From the NCBI GenBank assembly GCA_963971405.1, contig OZ020486.1:8517419-8581418 (forward strand): a stretch of 64,000 bases of DNA. The letters are read 5' to 3'. Shown one piece after another: positions 10,756 to 23,845 of the stretch. Position 1 is the stretch's first letter; each line of letters begins with the position of its first letter. The translations under genes were made by a program, and so were the position numbers. The notes below the pieces were generated by a model. The model saw nothing but the letters and a program-made list of their open reading frames with translations. It was not told where the DNA came from and made no database searches. The stretch comes from Psococerastis gibbosa (lineage: Eukaryota; Arthropoda; Insecta; Psocodea; Psocidae).

Positions 10756-11206
10756 TTGCCTCGTGCTGGTGTGAGTGCCTCATTTTGTTTAAATTTCCAC
10801 CTCAGACTTTAGGATATGTAAACGTGATTCCATAAATGAAATGTAGGTAGGCAGTTAAAACATCTCTGTATTTATTATTTAAAAAAAAAATAGGTAGGCT
10901 ACAACATGAAGTCGTGAATCATAATGCTGCGCCCTTTCAAGCCGATGCGTGTGAGGGTGGCACATCAACCTAACAGTAACGCGTGCAAGTGAAAGTGACA
11001 TATAAACAACAATATGTTCCTGCATGACACTGTTTAAACTCCATCATACACACGCTCGTACGATTATCTAATGCTTCCTGTTGTTGCCTGTCTGTTGTTT
11101 ATAATAACGGGGGAAATATACGATATGTCAGATAGCAACAGAGATTCGCTGTTGCGTTACATACAGCGACTCACACCCCAAAACCGAACAACGGCGAAGT
11201 AGCGGT

Positions 11207-11436
11207 TAGTGGCAGATCCACGGAGGAGGTCACGGGGTCATGAGTCTTCAAGCGACCGGAAGGGGCGCCTCTAATTTCGGACCGGAAGGGGCGCCAAAAT
11301 GAGACAAATTTAGTAAAAATAAATATTATGAAATGAACAAAAAAAAAATAGGTAATAAAAAATAGGCTACTTCGTTAGCAAAGGGCCCCAATTTCGGTCA
11401 TGATCCCCTTCAAATAAAAAGCTTGATCCGCCACTG
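11207..11436. mobile_element. Small non-autonomous DNA element, CAGTGGCGGATC type
   Basis: Ends TAGTGGCAGATCCACGG and its counterpart GCTTGATCCGCCACTG. An inner pair GGGGTCATGA / TCATGATCCCC supports the inverted structure. No clear duplication flanks it. Confidence 0.6.
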
Positions 11437-12640
11437 TCAACTCACAGCACTGCACTTCGTACTACCATGGTTAGTTAAAAAAAAAAAAACTTTCCCATTT
11501 AGGCCTACTTACAGCAATTATTTCAATAAATTTTTTTTTCACACACAGCGAAAGGAAAAAATGCTTGGGAGGCCTAAATCCCAAGGTATAGGGCTGCAAA
11601 AAGCCCAAAATTTAACGATATGGCCTTCGATGGCATAGTGGTGGCTTGTTCGTACTTGAGCGAGTCTCACACACCATGCAATCGGAAACCTGTCGTACCT
11701 CAACACTGGTATTACCTACCTTTTTAAAATTAAAAAAAATCTGAAAATGCAGTAGGCCTACAGTATGCTTGCTACAATACATGCTACTGCAATAGGCCTA
11801 CATGCAATAAGTGCAGTAACTGCAAATAAGACTATCACAGTTAACATGCAACATTGAGTTAGACTGGAATGGATTAAAAAGCCGCAGATGTTACACCGTA
11901 CAACGAACACACAGAAGCAATGTTCAATGCTTCGGTATGCGCATACTTAATGTCTTACGCATGGTTGTCATGATAATAAAACAGAAGCGAGGTATGTGAG
12001 AGAAAATACAATTCTGTCAAGTGCATAAAAACATATTTACTATAGCTGCACCGACAGAAAATAATAAATTAACACGGAAATTAGGGTAAATTATCGTAAA
12101 CAAATCACAATGAATGTAAATTGACATGGGCTACATCTGTATGTACACAACAATAAAACCAAATTATGAGCAAATCGTAGTACCCCCCCCCCCCCCCCCT
12201 CCTCCTACGCTTTCTCTTGTCCGTTATCACAGAAAATATGGATCGAGAGCGGTCGTTTCCTGTTAAATTAGCAGAAATGCTCCTCTACTTTTCGATACAT
12301 GATATGTGGCTGTCAATAGCACCAATTGGGCACAGTTCTAGAACTCCTTGCTCAGGACTATCGTCTGCAACACCACCAATCGTTTCTTGAAAAAATCAAA
12401 TTCACGAACGGTGGACATCTGGACGGATATCTGTAGAGGTATATATCATAATATCAAATTACCAACAAACATTTATTCTGGTTGTATTTCTGGCTGATTT
12501 TGTACACTCACCTTGTAATCTTGCCAATCAGGTCTCGAGAATTAATTAAAATTAAATAATAGCGGAGGGGGGCGGCAAGGCAAATTTCTGATTTTCCCGA
12601 GCCTCAATGAATTTCTCTACGGCCCTGTTTGGTGAGCTTA
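11437..12640. other. Intergenic, no gene seen
   Basis: AT-rich; long poly-C tract at 12182-12200. Short AGGCCTA motifs recur. No coding or repeat identity was found. Confidence 0.4.
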
Positions 12641-12644
12641 GGGC

Positions 12645-12835
12645 AGTTATCTTTTTTTAGAAGATTAATCGCATACAAAACCAATTAAAAGTTGGTATGC
12701 CTATATAATCTCTTCAGTCACCTCACCAAGGAACTTAATACTTGTGTGTTGAATTACGGCAGGTCTCCTATCGCATGGTGTGTCGCGCAAATACCATGCA
12801 AACACAATACCTCCATGCCACCGAACCGATGGGGT
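12645..12835. repeat. Dispersed repeat, copy 2
   Basis: Same order of segments as 10240-10434 with about 25-30% divergence by eye. No U6 sequence adjoins this copy. Confidence 0.65.
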
Positions 12836-12839
12836 CATT

Positions 12840-14228
12840 GGCAGGGTGAGGGCCAATAGTAAAGTATAGCAAAGCCCTTCAAAAATTTATAATAATAATG
12901 CCCCCCCGCATAAGTCATTGCAGGTACTCCCCTTAATCCCCCCCCCCCTGCAACACCGTAACACCGTCCCTGCATAGCAAACATTTTTTGCTCAGGGGAC
13001 TTCTTTTCTGTTGCCCCTTCTTTTTGCATCTAGTCATGTCGGATATCTGGAAATATGGTTATAGGGTCGGTGCTGTTATGAAATATTCCTACATCTGATC
13101 GGCCAGAGCCAAAGGGGGTTTTTTTCATAATTATTATCAGAACGCGACATTCTGTCCTTTTAAGCCTAAGTTCGTTTGGAATTCAGCTAATATTTTAAAG
13201 AGCCCCATTTGCGACTGTTCGGAAACAAATCAAATTATCACACATTGACCGACGAGCTTTCCGCTTTGCCTATGGGTCAGAGAGTCGCTGAAGTTAAAAC
13301 AGACACAATAGAATTTAATTTAAGAGAAGCCATAAAATGGTGCCAGTCCGCTGGGCTCATAATTGCAAAGACAATGATCCAATCGATCAGCCATCATCAC
13401 TTGATCCCTTCCCCCCCCCCCCCAAATTAAAATGTCACCCTGACATAATTTTCATCCCTTAGTTATCTCACTTTTCAGTTTTCACTCAATCTAGGGGTCA
13501 AAAGGCAGTATCTAATGCTTTCAGCATGTAAAAGTTATAATTAATATTATTACTTTATTTTTCAATTTTCTGTTCACCAAATAAAAATATGACCCTGACA
13601 TAATTTTCACTACTAGCGAAGTCGCTTTTCGCTCAATCTAGGGGTAAAAAGACCATGCCTTCATTACGTCAATGGTTTGAAATGAAATGAAATGAAAAAA
13701 CGACTTTATTGCAAACAAAAGGCGAACAATAAGACTATAAAGTCTTGTTTTCATGCTAACCTTAATTTAATGTTAATTATTTATTCACTGTTGTTATCTC
13801 GTATCTAGGAATCAGACACTGATTTACCGACCAAACATTCAATTGATACTTGTATATTTATTATATTAACAGAACGCGACATCGCGTCTTTTTAAACCTA
13901 GGCTTATTTTTTGAAATTTGGCGCGAAAACAGCCCGTAACAAAGTGCTGCCTACTAAAGGGTAGGAGCACATCATCCTCTAATCAGTCCAATCCAATATA
14001 CCTATATTATCAGCACAATATGAAATTAGGTTTAGGAGTATTGTCGACTCTGTTTTTTAGTCGAAAATGTCATTTGCCGGTTTTTGAAATCAACAAATTA
14101 TGGACTTCCTGCCTGATTGGCACTCAAAATAAACAATCAGTTGTGTTCAGTTAGTAAAAACGACTTTAAACATGTACTCATAAAATATATGTGCGATTCA
14201 TAAAACTAAAGAACTTTGGGAGGCACAC
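12840..14228. other. Intergenic, with a short two-copy duplication
   Basis: Two pairs of diverged copies lie here: AACGCGACAT...TTTTAA at about 13141 and 13872, and CTCAATCTAGGGGTNAAAAG at about 13486 and 13634. Poly-C tracts at 12942 and 13411. No gene was found. Confidence 0.45.
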
Positions 14229-14231
14229 TTA

Positions 14232-14615
14232 GGTGCCCATTCCATTGACCGGCTAGGGCTATTTCCAACAACGGTGACGTGGTAGCAGACATTCAAGACT
14301 TAGGTGGCGTTTCCACCGACCTCGCATTGCAGAATTGACGGAAATGTTTATTTTCCTTTATGCCATAGTTAAAATTGATCAATGATCATACAGCAAAATC
14401 ACAAACAAACAAACTAAAATTAAAAAATGGCGTCATGGGATATGTTAAGTACAAACATTTTAATAGATTTCTATAAAAACAAAAATTCTAATTTGCGTCA
14501 ATGTCATTTGCATTCTGCAATGCGAGGTCGGTGGAAACGACACCTAAGTCTTGAATGTCTGCTACCACGTCACCGTTTTTGGAAATAGCCCTAGCCGGTC
14601 AATGGAATGGGCACC
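14232..14615. mobile_element. Hairpin MITE with double-layered arms
   Basis: GGTGCCCATTCC at 14232 pairs with GGAATGGGCACC ending at 14615. The arms continue inward about 110 bases through GTGACGTGGTAGCAGACATT and GGTGGCGTTTCCACCGACC. TTA flanks both sides. The inner TTTCCACCGAC segment looks like the terminus of a second, nested element. Confidence 0.85.
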
Positions 14616-15109
14616 TTACCATTGTTGAGAAATGTTATCTCAAAATGGTAAACAACATCAGCTAAACATGTCCATGTCTCCTGTGATGATATTCTAAATC
14701 TTTTGAAGGTACTTCTTGAAAGGTCCACGCCCCGATTGAATGTCCAGTCACCTATCTCAGCGATGGATAAGTGAACCATTGGATATGTATCTATGGGCCA
14801 TTTCTATTGTTTTCTATATTTATAATTTCATTGGTCCAGTACGACGCATAAGATTAAGCGTGCACTATGCCACGTAGGCCGCTGAACCTGGGCAGTAGGA
14901 GATCTAGGTAATAAGGTAACCGGGCCGACGCTACTCCAGTCATGGGCGTACGCAGCCAAAGGCAGGGGGCGCTTGAAACCCCCCCCCCCCTAAATCTGAA
15001 AATTAATTTGATTATTAGAATGTTTTTCAATTTGACCAAAGTCAAATTAAAAATATCATCCTAAAATTTTATATTTGGCCAAATAATGGCATTATTAATA
15101 ATTAGTAGA

Positions 15110-15215
15110 CATACGATACCAAGTTGAGTCCACCAGAACGGAGCCTGTTTAAAACTGCAGCAAACTTGGTAGTGCGCACAGCGTTGGCAGGGAGGTGCCT
15201 CAGGTTAACAAACAG
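15110..15215. repeat. Dispersed repeat, ACCAAGTTGAATCCACCAGAAC family, copy 1
   Basis: Shares TACCAAGTTGAGTCCACCAG, then TTAAAACTGCAGCAAACTTG, with copies at 25920-26015, 48640-48910 (reverse) and 60195-60262. The class is unknown; it may be a SINE body. Confidence 0.6.
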
Positions 15216-15479
15216 ACTCACTCCCCCCGCCAGGCTGACAAAAGCAGAAATGCTGAAAGAAGCAGCCGTTGGAAAACAAACCAATAAACTCTCAAATATT
15301 GTTCTAATATTAGATCCAATAAATATGGGTCCATGAAAAATTCGATACAACACCTAATTTCAGATTCAAATCGTATAGGCCCTACTTTAACACAAACATT
15401 TTCGGTAAGGATTAGCAATTCATAGAATCCACAAGAGAAAAGTTGTACAAACACGTTCATTTATCTATATTTGTACCCC

Positions 15480-15760
15480 CTTAACTTGTCCAGAATACGC
15501 TATGAATGGTACTAAAGGTATTACAGCGGAATTCGATAGGCGGTTCCGTGAGAACGATGGCGTGTTTGAAGTGGCAGGTGATGCCTTTTGTATCGAATTC
15601 CTCCGAATTTTTATTTCCGGCACTCTGCTCACCAAGCTACCACTCGGGAAGAACCTGCTCATGCAATCGAAATTAGAGGATGTGGAAAAAACTGGGCTTG
15701 ACGGGATTCGAACCCACGATCTAGGCCTAACCGGTACGACGTCGTAACCACTGCTCATGT
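15480..15760 (-). repeat. tRNA-derived SINE copy
   Basis: On minus, the head has GGTTACGACGTC, GATCGTGGGTTCGAATCCCG and TCAAGCCCAGTTTTTTCC. The body differs from the 26-kb copies after TCTAATTTCG. Confidence 0.65.
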
Positions 15761-16294
15761 AATTCAGTTAATTAATTAATTAATATGCCTGACATGCTCG
15801 ACAAACTGCTGACCGTAAGGGCAGCTTTCCCGGAAACATCAAACCATGGAAAAAAGTTTTAACAATGACCTTAAATACATCAGCGGAAAATGAATGATTC
15901 CGTATTAAAAAGAGTGAAAAGCTAGGAAAAAGGGCCAGAGGGACTATTGCTGATGGCCATGAACGGACACATTAACCACCTTCATTTTCCAAAATTAGCC
16001 GGTGCCATTTGGGGTCTCAGCCACCCCCCCCCCCCCCTTGCGAATGGAAAAAACTACATACATAATGAGGAGCGTCTGAGCAAACAAACGCGAACATAGG
16101 ACTCAAATCACATTTTTCACAATTGACCAAAAACCATTCCTTGACTATAACTAATATACCTATTCGGTTTTGCTTGGACCATGAGTTTTGAACAATTAAA
16201 ATGGCTGGCTCATAATTTTTTTTTTTGCTCCGTCTCACTCACTGTGAAATATACCATCTTCCACCATCAGAATCTAATCTTATCTCAATGTCCG

Positions 16295-17130
16295 ATTTTT
16301 GTTTTCCAATTTATACGTAGTATAAGGAAAGCTTTGTGATGGTCCAAATTTTCGATTCCGAGATTTCAACGGATTTACACGTTTTGAGGTCCCAAGAACC
16401 AAAAAAAGTGGTTTTTACGAAATGTCTGTCGCTCTGTGCGTTGAATTCCGGGCAAGCTACTCGGTCATGTTGATGAAATTCGGCATGTAGGTTCACAAAA
16501 ATCATACCTCGGGACCAATTTTTTTATTTTGGTCTAACTCCATTTGGGGGGGTTTTATTTTCAAAAAACGTCTAAAAAATTATTTCTCCAAAACGGCTCA
16601 AACGATTTCTTTTAAATTCACATATATTGTAGTCGTGATTAATGTTGACAAAATGCGGGGGGGGGGGGGTGCTTGCCCCTTGATAGTTTGCTTCTGGGGG
16701 TAAAAAAATAAAAATAACTAAATTTTCATGAAAAATGACTAAAAAATAATTTTTCTGTGAAGCCTTTCCATCGATGATTTCTACCTTCAGGCATGTTTTA
16801 GGTGTTAAATAGAGTAACGAAACCGGACAGATTGCTTTCCCAAAAAACTAATTGGTTTTGTGCAAAAAAAATGTTTTTGAAAAAATGATAGAAAATTCAC
16901 GGTCAAATGATTTGCGTGCCCTGTCATTATTGCTGTGTGGTAATTTGTTGGTCTGACCTATCTAGAATTTACCTTACCTCCAGTGACGTCAGGTGGACAA
17001 CCCCCCCCCCCCCCCCCCGAGATGCCCGAAATTTAACTATAGGAAAATGATTTACCATGATTTACTTTTTCTCTAGGTACTACTTGATAAATTGGAAAGC
17101 ATGTTCGAGTAAACTCGGACCGGTTCTTTG
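16295..17130. repeat. Long dispersed repeat, copy B
   Basis: Collinear with 5985-6945 at high identity by eye. Both the poly-G and the poly-C tracts are at matching positions but of different length. Confidence 0.8.
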
Positions 17131-17394
17131 TCCTTTGTTCGCGTTTGCTCCGACGTTCCTCCATTGACCCTTACTAACGAGAACATCGTTACAACTTTGT
17201 TCGCAAATGTACCTATTTGCCATCATGTCCTCCCCCCTGAAAAATATTGAAATGACGCAGTAGTTACTGTGACTTTCGATTTTGGAATGTCATTAGAAGT
17301 CGAGCTTCCTTTGGGTAGCAGGAAAGATTACGGCCCGGTATATACACCACGGACGATTGCCGACGTCTTCCATCATTGCAGGAATAGGGCTTGT

Positions 17395-17490
17395 TGAATT
17401 GTTGTTGTTGTTGATAGTATCATGTAATGCTAATGATTGCCAATAATCCATCACACACAGTAAAGTTGATTTGCTAGTACCACAAAAACC
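17395..17490. repeat. (GTT)n-headed dispersed repeat, copy 1
   Basis: TTGTTGTTGTTGATAGTA-CATGTAATGCTAATG-TTGCCAAT is shared with 23470-23550 and 45332-45425, the last including a CCACAAA-ACC end. Confidence 0.55.
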
Positions 17491-17559
17491 GTGCAATTAA
17501 CTATTCCGCATAATTTTAATCAAAGCCGCTCCTGAAGGCGTCCAACTTTTTGCTGCAAA

Positions 17560-17700
17560 CCCACAGAGTCCACTGCAGAAGATTTCTATGATCTGGCGTG
17601 GATAGGGGAAAACCGTGCACTTCCATGCGGTTGACTTCCCGCTAGTTTCCGAAATCGACAAGACATCTTCTGCTAGCCTTATGGCTACAATGCAAAAAGA
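17560..17700. repeat. Dispersed repeat with inverted copy at 23876-24030
   Basis: AGAAGATTTCTATGATCTGG and GTGCACTTCC here match the reverse complement of 23935-24010. A third diverged copy (AGATGATTTCTATGAGCTAT) is at 52797-52870. Confidence 0.6.
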
Positions 17701-18010
17701 CCTCGCCATGTGTACCGTGTCTACTTCTACACTTGGCGTGAACCACCCTAATTCCTGAATAGCATATTGGAATTAACGAAAAACGAAACTCCGCTTTCCT
17801 GAGCTCAAAACAACCTGGTACAAATTGAACTCTCATTTGCTATGCAAGCCTGAGTGAAAGTCGTTTAGACTTGGAGACCGAAAATTGGACAAGTTGTGTT
17901 TTCAATTAGTGGCTGCAAACAGAACTGCAGCTGTTTCTGCCATGACCCCATGAGCATCAGTTATTGCGGGACGGGCTGCGGCATGCATTAGCTCCTTAAA
18001 ATTTACATAA

Positions 18011-18230
18011 GGCTGCTATTTCACCGGCGTCGTTTTTCATTGTGCATGTGCATGACGTGGTAGCAGACATCATTAATAAGTCTCTGCCATATTTTAAGGA
18101 GACTATAATGTAGATACTTAACTTATCTCTTATAAATTAAGTTATAATATGGTAGAGACTTATTAATGATGTCTACTACCACGCCATGCACATGCACAAT
18201 GAAAAACGACGTCGGTGGAATAGCCGCGCC
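18011..18230. mobile_element. Hairpin MITE, GGCGGCTATTCCACCGACG family
   Basis: Arms from GGCTGCTATTTCACCGGCGT to GGTGGAATAGCCGCGCC, TAA on both sides. The core GTAGATACTTAACTTATCT is shared with 19935, 30530 and 34720. Confidence 0.85.
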
Positions 18231-18842
18231 TAATCAATATACTATATTTTCAGATTTCCTCTAATAACGCGGGCCCAGAGAAGCGTGCCTACAAGGGGAG
18301 GGGACAAAAAGGGTCCTGGACCAAAGATATATGTATATTTAAGCTCCTCCCCCAAGTTGAGATAGAAGTTGCGCAAAAAATTAAGTTAAAAAATGATAAA
18401 ATAAAAATAATAACCATTGGTAAAGGCTAGACTGTTGACGGTTAGGAAACGGAAATTAAAAAAATTCGGTCATGTGATGAGAAAAGATATGCAGTAATAC
18501 AAGCGAAGATTGCAGTATTATCTTTACAGAGACTTTTCGTGAGTGAATGGGAATGGTCTGTGAGGCAGATTAATTACAGTAGCTGTGATTTTGACAATTG
18601 CAACCGAATAGGCGTAATTTATTAATATATGGGTCATACCTCATACCTCGCCGTGGCTAAGTCACTCGGGAACTAAATTTGCAGTTTCGAATAAACGCCA
18701 CACAGTTTTCGCGTTTTTTTTTTTTCAGTATCCGGCTGCTGGATGCGCGAAGGAACTCGAATCACTTCCGTTTGGAGCAGGCCCTTTAGCCATATAAATC
18801 GGGCCGTTGAGAAGGAATTGGAGTTACTTCTTTACCAATCAG

Positions 18843-19546
18843 CAGTGGCGGCTCGTGGAGTATCAAAATGGTGGGGCAACGAATTGTTATAAAGTAATAG
18901 CATATAACTTACCACTACTTGAATATCAAATAGATTCTTCGGCATTTCGATGTGGCAAACAAGTCTATCACTCGCTGTTTACATTTTTGTAATATTTGTT
19001 TTAAATTGTTTACATTACCCTGCCTGCCCGTTGGGCAGAACCTGACTTCCCTAGTCAAGAATTATTCTTTGAAAAATTTTATAATAATCATCAGTCATGA
19101 CAAAATAGTGAAATTCTTCTCAAAAATAACTCTCATAATTATGATTTTAAAAAAATACCAATATTCAACGATATTATTAATACGAAACATTTAAAGTCAT
19201 TTTTGGGGCGCTGCCCCGCTGCCCATGTATAAATACATATGGCATGAATTGCATTGCAAGGTCCATAAGAGAAAAGTTGTGTACACCTTTTCAATGGTGC
19301 GAACAATCTTCTTAACTTTGGCCTGACTCGGTTGCCATGGAGACCCGGGGCTAAATTGAAAATTGCCCCAAGTTGCCCAGAGCACGCACATAGCATAGCC
19401 GAATTGTAGCAGTTGCATTTTTCTTCAGAATAGTATATTATTATTTTATTATTATTATTATTATTATTAAAAGGAAATTGCTTTGTTTGCCTGTAAAATT
19501 ATGGGAGGGCTGTAGCCCCAGTGCCCTTATGGACGAGCCGCCACTG
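18843..19546. mobile_element. Non-autonomous hAT-like element, 704 bp
   Basis: Perfect 14-base termini CAGTGGCGGCTCGT / ACGAGCCGCCACTG with a perfect 8-bp duplication CCAATCAG at 18835-18842 and 19547-19554. The interior has GGGGCGCTGCCCC and an (ATT)n run; no transposase. Confidence 0.92.
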
Positions 19547-19934
19547 CCAATCAGCACCAAATGTTGGAAAATTAATGCTCAGAAAGTGAATTAACGAATT
19601 TAATTCGAATTCAGCGAGTTAGATACTAAACGACCACAATAGGACGGCACTTGAAACACTTAGTTTCTTCAAAAACTTGCATAAGCGGAACACCGAATTT
19701 ATACAATTTTTTTATAAGTGTTCCAAGCGCCATCCTAGGTAGTATTTCTGTTTCATTTGACGGAGAATTTTTTCTAGTTGTTTTATACCTAATACCCATA
19801 TTAAGATTGTGTAGTAAAGTACTCCCGTTTGACCTAGCAAAGGCAATCTGTAGTTCAGTGGGAAAAGTCAAGGACAATACATGAGTAGCCTACAACTTTG
19901 AAAGCACACTGGTAGAAAAATATGTAGGCTACAA

Positions 19935-21989
19935 GGCGTGTATTCCGCTGGTCATTTTTTCCGTCAATTGTGATTTGTTGAGATTTTTGTTTTTAAGGAG
20001 ACCATTATGTAGATACTTAACTTATCTATAAGAAATGAAGTTATAATATGGTAGACATATTATTTATGTCTGATACAATATATTGTAACTTAATTTATAA
20101 TAGATAAGTATCTATACAGGGTGCCCCAGACCATCCGTCCACCTGCTTTTCCTCGAAAACGAATGACGTCAGAGGTCTGAATTTTTTTTATAATTACAAA
20201 GTGGGGGTTGATGCATTTCTGGAAATTAGTTTGGAATTTTTTGGGGACCTGGAAGGGGGGTTTTGGCAGGTCCGTATGCTGTTTCTCGGAATAATCAAAT
20301 GTAAAGGTATGTCAAATTGCACATCATTCGAAAGCTTATTAAGTGTTCATTCATAATTCATAAAAATTTTGATTGTATCCCTACAGGTTCAGGTACAGGG
20401 AGTCTCTAAAAGTCAAACTTTGGGTACCTGTGGGCTGTTATGTGCTGAATGCTAAAAGTCAAAACCAGATTTTCTGATAAAGAAAAAATAGGAGTACTTG
20501 ATGATCTTACCTTGGTGTACCTGAGTTTTTCAGTTCAGGTACAGAAAACAGCTAGAGTTTGAGATTAAATTTCTCTAAAATATCAAATGACATCATATGA
20601 CATGTTGCACCTTAAATGAAAGCTTATTACTAGAGTTGTCAAGTTAACTATACAAATTGTACCTGAACCTGCGCTTGAACGGGAACAGGGGGGAAGGGTG
20701 GAAATGGGTCACCTACAGCATGGCAAGTGACACCTCAAATGTAAGCTCATGACGCCAGCTTAACAATGACATACAAATTTTAGTACCTGAACCTGCTGCG
20801 CCTGAACGAGGAGGGGGGGGAGGGGGAATAGTTCACCCGAAGCATGGCAAGTGACACCTCAAATGAAAGCTGATGACTCCAGCTTAACAATGACACACAA
20901 ATTTTAGTACCTGAACCTGTGCCTGAACAGGGAGGGGGGAAGGGTGGAAATAAGTCACCTAAAGCATGGCAAGTGACACCTCAAATGAAAGCTCATGACT
21001 CCAGCTTAACAATGATACACAAATGTTAGGACCTGAACCTGTGCCTGAACGGGGGGGGGGAGGGTGAGAATAGTTCACCCGAAGCATGACAGGCTATACC
21101 TTAAATAAAAGTTTATTAGAAGAGTTATCAAGTTAATGAAACAAACCGCCGAACCTTTACAATACCACCAAAATTTTAAGAACTAACCCTTCACCTAAAA
21201 ACAATGAACATGTCGATAAATATTTTTTTTTTTTTATATTGGTACTAAAATTTTTGTGTCATTGTTAAGCTGAAGTCATGAGCTTTCATTTGAGGTGTCA
21301 CTTGCCATGCTTTAGGTGACCCATTTCCACCATTCCCCTCTCCCCGTTCAAGCGCAGGTTCAGGTACGATTTGTATAGTTAACTTGACAACTCTTGTAAT
21401 AAGCTTTAATTTAAGGTGCAACATGCCATATGATGTCATTTGATATTTTAGAGAAATTTAATCTCAAACTTTTGCTGTTTACTGTACCTGAACTGAAAAA
21501 CTCAGGTACACCAAGGTAAGATCATCAAGTACTCCTATTTTTTTCTTTATCAGAAAATCTAGTTTTGACTTTTAGCATTCAGCACACTAACAGCCCACAG
21601 GCACCCAAAGTTTGACCCTTAAAGACTCCCTGTACCTGAACCTGTAGGGATACAATCAACATTTTTGCAAATTATGAATGACCACTTAATAAGCTTTCAA
21701 ATGATGTGCAAATTGACATACCTTTACATTTGAATATTCCGAGAAACAGCATACGGACCCCCCAAAACCCCCCTTCCAGGTCCCCAAAAAATTCCAAACT
21801 AATTTCCAGAAATGCATCAACCCCTACTTTGTAATGATTAAAAAAAAATCAGACCTCTGACATCATTCGTTTTCGAGAAAAAGTAGGTGGACGGATGGTC
21901 TGGGGCACCCTGTAACCCTCCTTAAAACAAAAATCTCAACTTTTTTTTAATCACAAATGACGGAAAAATTGACCAGTGGAATACAGGCC
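19935..21989. mobile_element. Hairpin MITE carrying a nested mariner-like element
   Basis: The outer arms TGTATTCCGCTGGTCATTTT and AAAATTGACCAGTGGAATAC flank a core AAGGAGACCATTATGTAGAT, which is cut at TATCTATA by the element at 20117-21912. The core resumes as CCTCCTTAAAACAAAAATCT. This shows the order of insertion. Confidence 0.85.
20117..21912. mobile_element. Mariner-like palindromic element, long copy
   Basis: Termini CAGGGTGCCCCAGACCATCC and complement, TA on both sides (20115-20116, 21913-21914). The arms are about 550 bases each and near-identical. The centre has about four tandem units of roughly 120-130 bases (CACCTCAAATGAAAGCTCAT, then TTAACAATGA), each with a G-rich tract. No ORF. 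A related copy is at 41852-42816. Confidence 0.88.
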
Positions 21990-22061
21990 TAAGCAACTTC
22001 AAATCAAAAAAACGCTACTGCGAGCCTACTATAGCGATTATTTTTAATCTTAGCCTGGTAT

Positions 22062-22267
22062 GGCGTGTATTAGTATTCCACTTGTCAATATTCCGTCATT
22101 TCACTCATTTGTGATTTAAAAAAGCCTGCTAACATATTATAAATAAATAAGTCTTATTTATTATAGTTAATGATCTAAATAGTAGTCTCCTTAAAACAAA
22201 AATTTCAACTTTTTTTTAGTAACAAATGACGGAATATTGACAAGTGACGAAGTGACAAATGCACGCC
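22062..22267. mobile_element. Hairpin MITE, GGCGTGTATT family
   Basis: 206 bases from GGCGTGTATTAGTATTCC to the complement end TGCACGCC, with TAT duplicated (22059-22061, 22268-22270). Arms share CTTGTCAATATTCCGTCATT. Confidence 0.85.
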
Positions 22268-22269
22268 TA

Positions 22270-22827
22270 TTAAAAATGTAAACAAGATAATTTCATAATT
22301 GAAACTGCAGGCTGATCATGGCGATTATTAGGGCTCTATATTAGACAGGTATTGTCATCCGCCATGTTGTATCCATTATGTGTCTGGTGTATAAGCCAAG
22401 CATTTATTTTTAGAAATTTATCGTTGTTTATTTATTATTATTTTAAAAACGTGCTACCAATTAGGGAAATGTTTCATAAAAAAATACTAAAACGTGTATT
22501 CGTTTTTTTCAATCTTTTTCAATCTTTTACTTTCCTTACAATACTTACCATACAGGAAATATGGGATACAACATGGCGGATGACAATACCCGGATATATA
22601 GTGCCTTAGCGATTATAATACCGGGGTTTATTTAATACCCAGGAACTAAAAATGTAAACAAGATAATTTTATAATGGAAAGTGCTATTTAAAATTTGTTT
22701 GTTTACATTTTTAATAGGCCTACCAGGGGATTAAATATTTTAATTTAATTAAATACCGGTATTATAATCGCCATGATCAGGCTGCAGGCTGCTGACATTC
22801 AAAATTGTTTTGTTTACATTTTTAACA
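22270..22827. mobile_element. Two-tier fold-back element
   Basis: The outer pair TTAAAAATGTAAAC...CTGATCATGGCGATTAT is at 22270-22332 and, inverted, at 22752-22827. An inner pair ATTGTCATCCGCCATGTTGT is at 22351 and, inverted, at 22567-22588. Terminal duplications are not clear. Confidence 0.65.
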
Positions 22828-23539
22828 CTAAAAATAAGTTCAAAGCAAACAGCATAGTAGGCCCGCTGATATAAAAATAAAAACAAAATAAAAGCTAGGT
22901 CTATTCTAGAGAAAAAAACGAACGCAATAAATGAGTGCGATTCCGAGAAAACTTGGGAGCAACCAAAAAAAAATAAAAAAACACAAATCAAAATCCTAGA
23001 AGAGTACCCTTCCGGCGCTGCTGGCCTCCACAGGATCCTCCCCAATAAATTTCATCCTCCAGCGTGACGCAACAGTGCAGAGTCTACGAAAATAGTATTC
23101 TCCAGCAAGTAATCACAATACTTCATGCCGGAACTCACAAAACGGTAAAAAACTTGGACTCAATAACGAGCCTCGAGTGTTCCCGCTTCCATCACTGGCA
23201 GTAAACTAAGCTCCGATATCTCTCAGTAGTGAGTGCCTCCGATACGTACTGTATACAGTGACTACAAAAGCGTCGTCTGCCACGACTTTGGTAAACAAAC
23301 CATGTAAACATGGTCTGACAATGGTTATTGCCGAGTAACTTCCTTTTTTGTTGGGCTATTTCTGTCGCGCAAGAACAATAGCGAGTGCACCAGTAGGCCG
23401 CGTAATAAGAAACTGAAGGCCAAGGGAACACTGCACTAAAAGTACAAATTTTTTGCTTTCCTATGTATAAGGTAAGCATTGTTGTTTTTGTTGTTGTTGT
23501 TGTTGATAGTAGCATGTAATGCTAATGCTAATGATTGCC

Positions 23540-23845
23540 ACCAATCCATTGATGGTAGAAATTTTTGATTCCAAGATTTCAATGGATCTACATGTTTTGA
23601 GGTCCCAGGAACCAAAAGTGTTTTTTGTTGTTGTTGTTGTTTTTACGAATTTTTTTACTATTCGAGGGATTTCGACATGAAAGTCGGCATAATAGGTTCG
23701 CAACATTACAATTACAATAAAATTACAATTTTTTAATTGGGCTAACTCAATCAAATAATAATAAAAATAATAACCTCCCAAAAATGTTTTTTTAAAAAAA
23801 AGGACAAAAATATAATTTCTCAAAAATGGTTTCAACTATTTAAAA
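23540..23845. repeat. Long dispersed repeat, partial copy C
   Basis: Matches the 5' third of copies A and B (TCCAAGATTTCAATGGATCT, GTTTTGAGGTCCCAGGAACC) with (GTT)n expansions inside. Confidence 0.65.

Noticed and set aside
17390..17420. A CRISPR-like or regulatory (GTT)n array
   Set aside because: Simple microsatellite head of a dispersed repeat, with no spacers.
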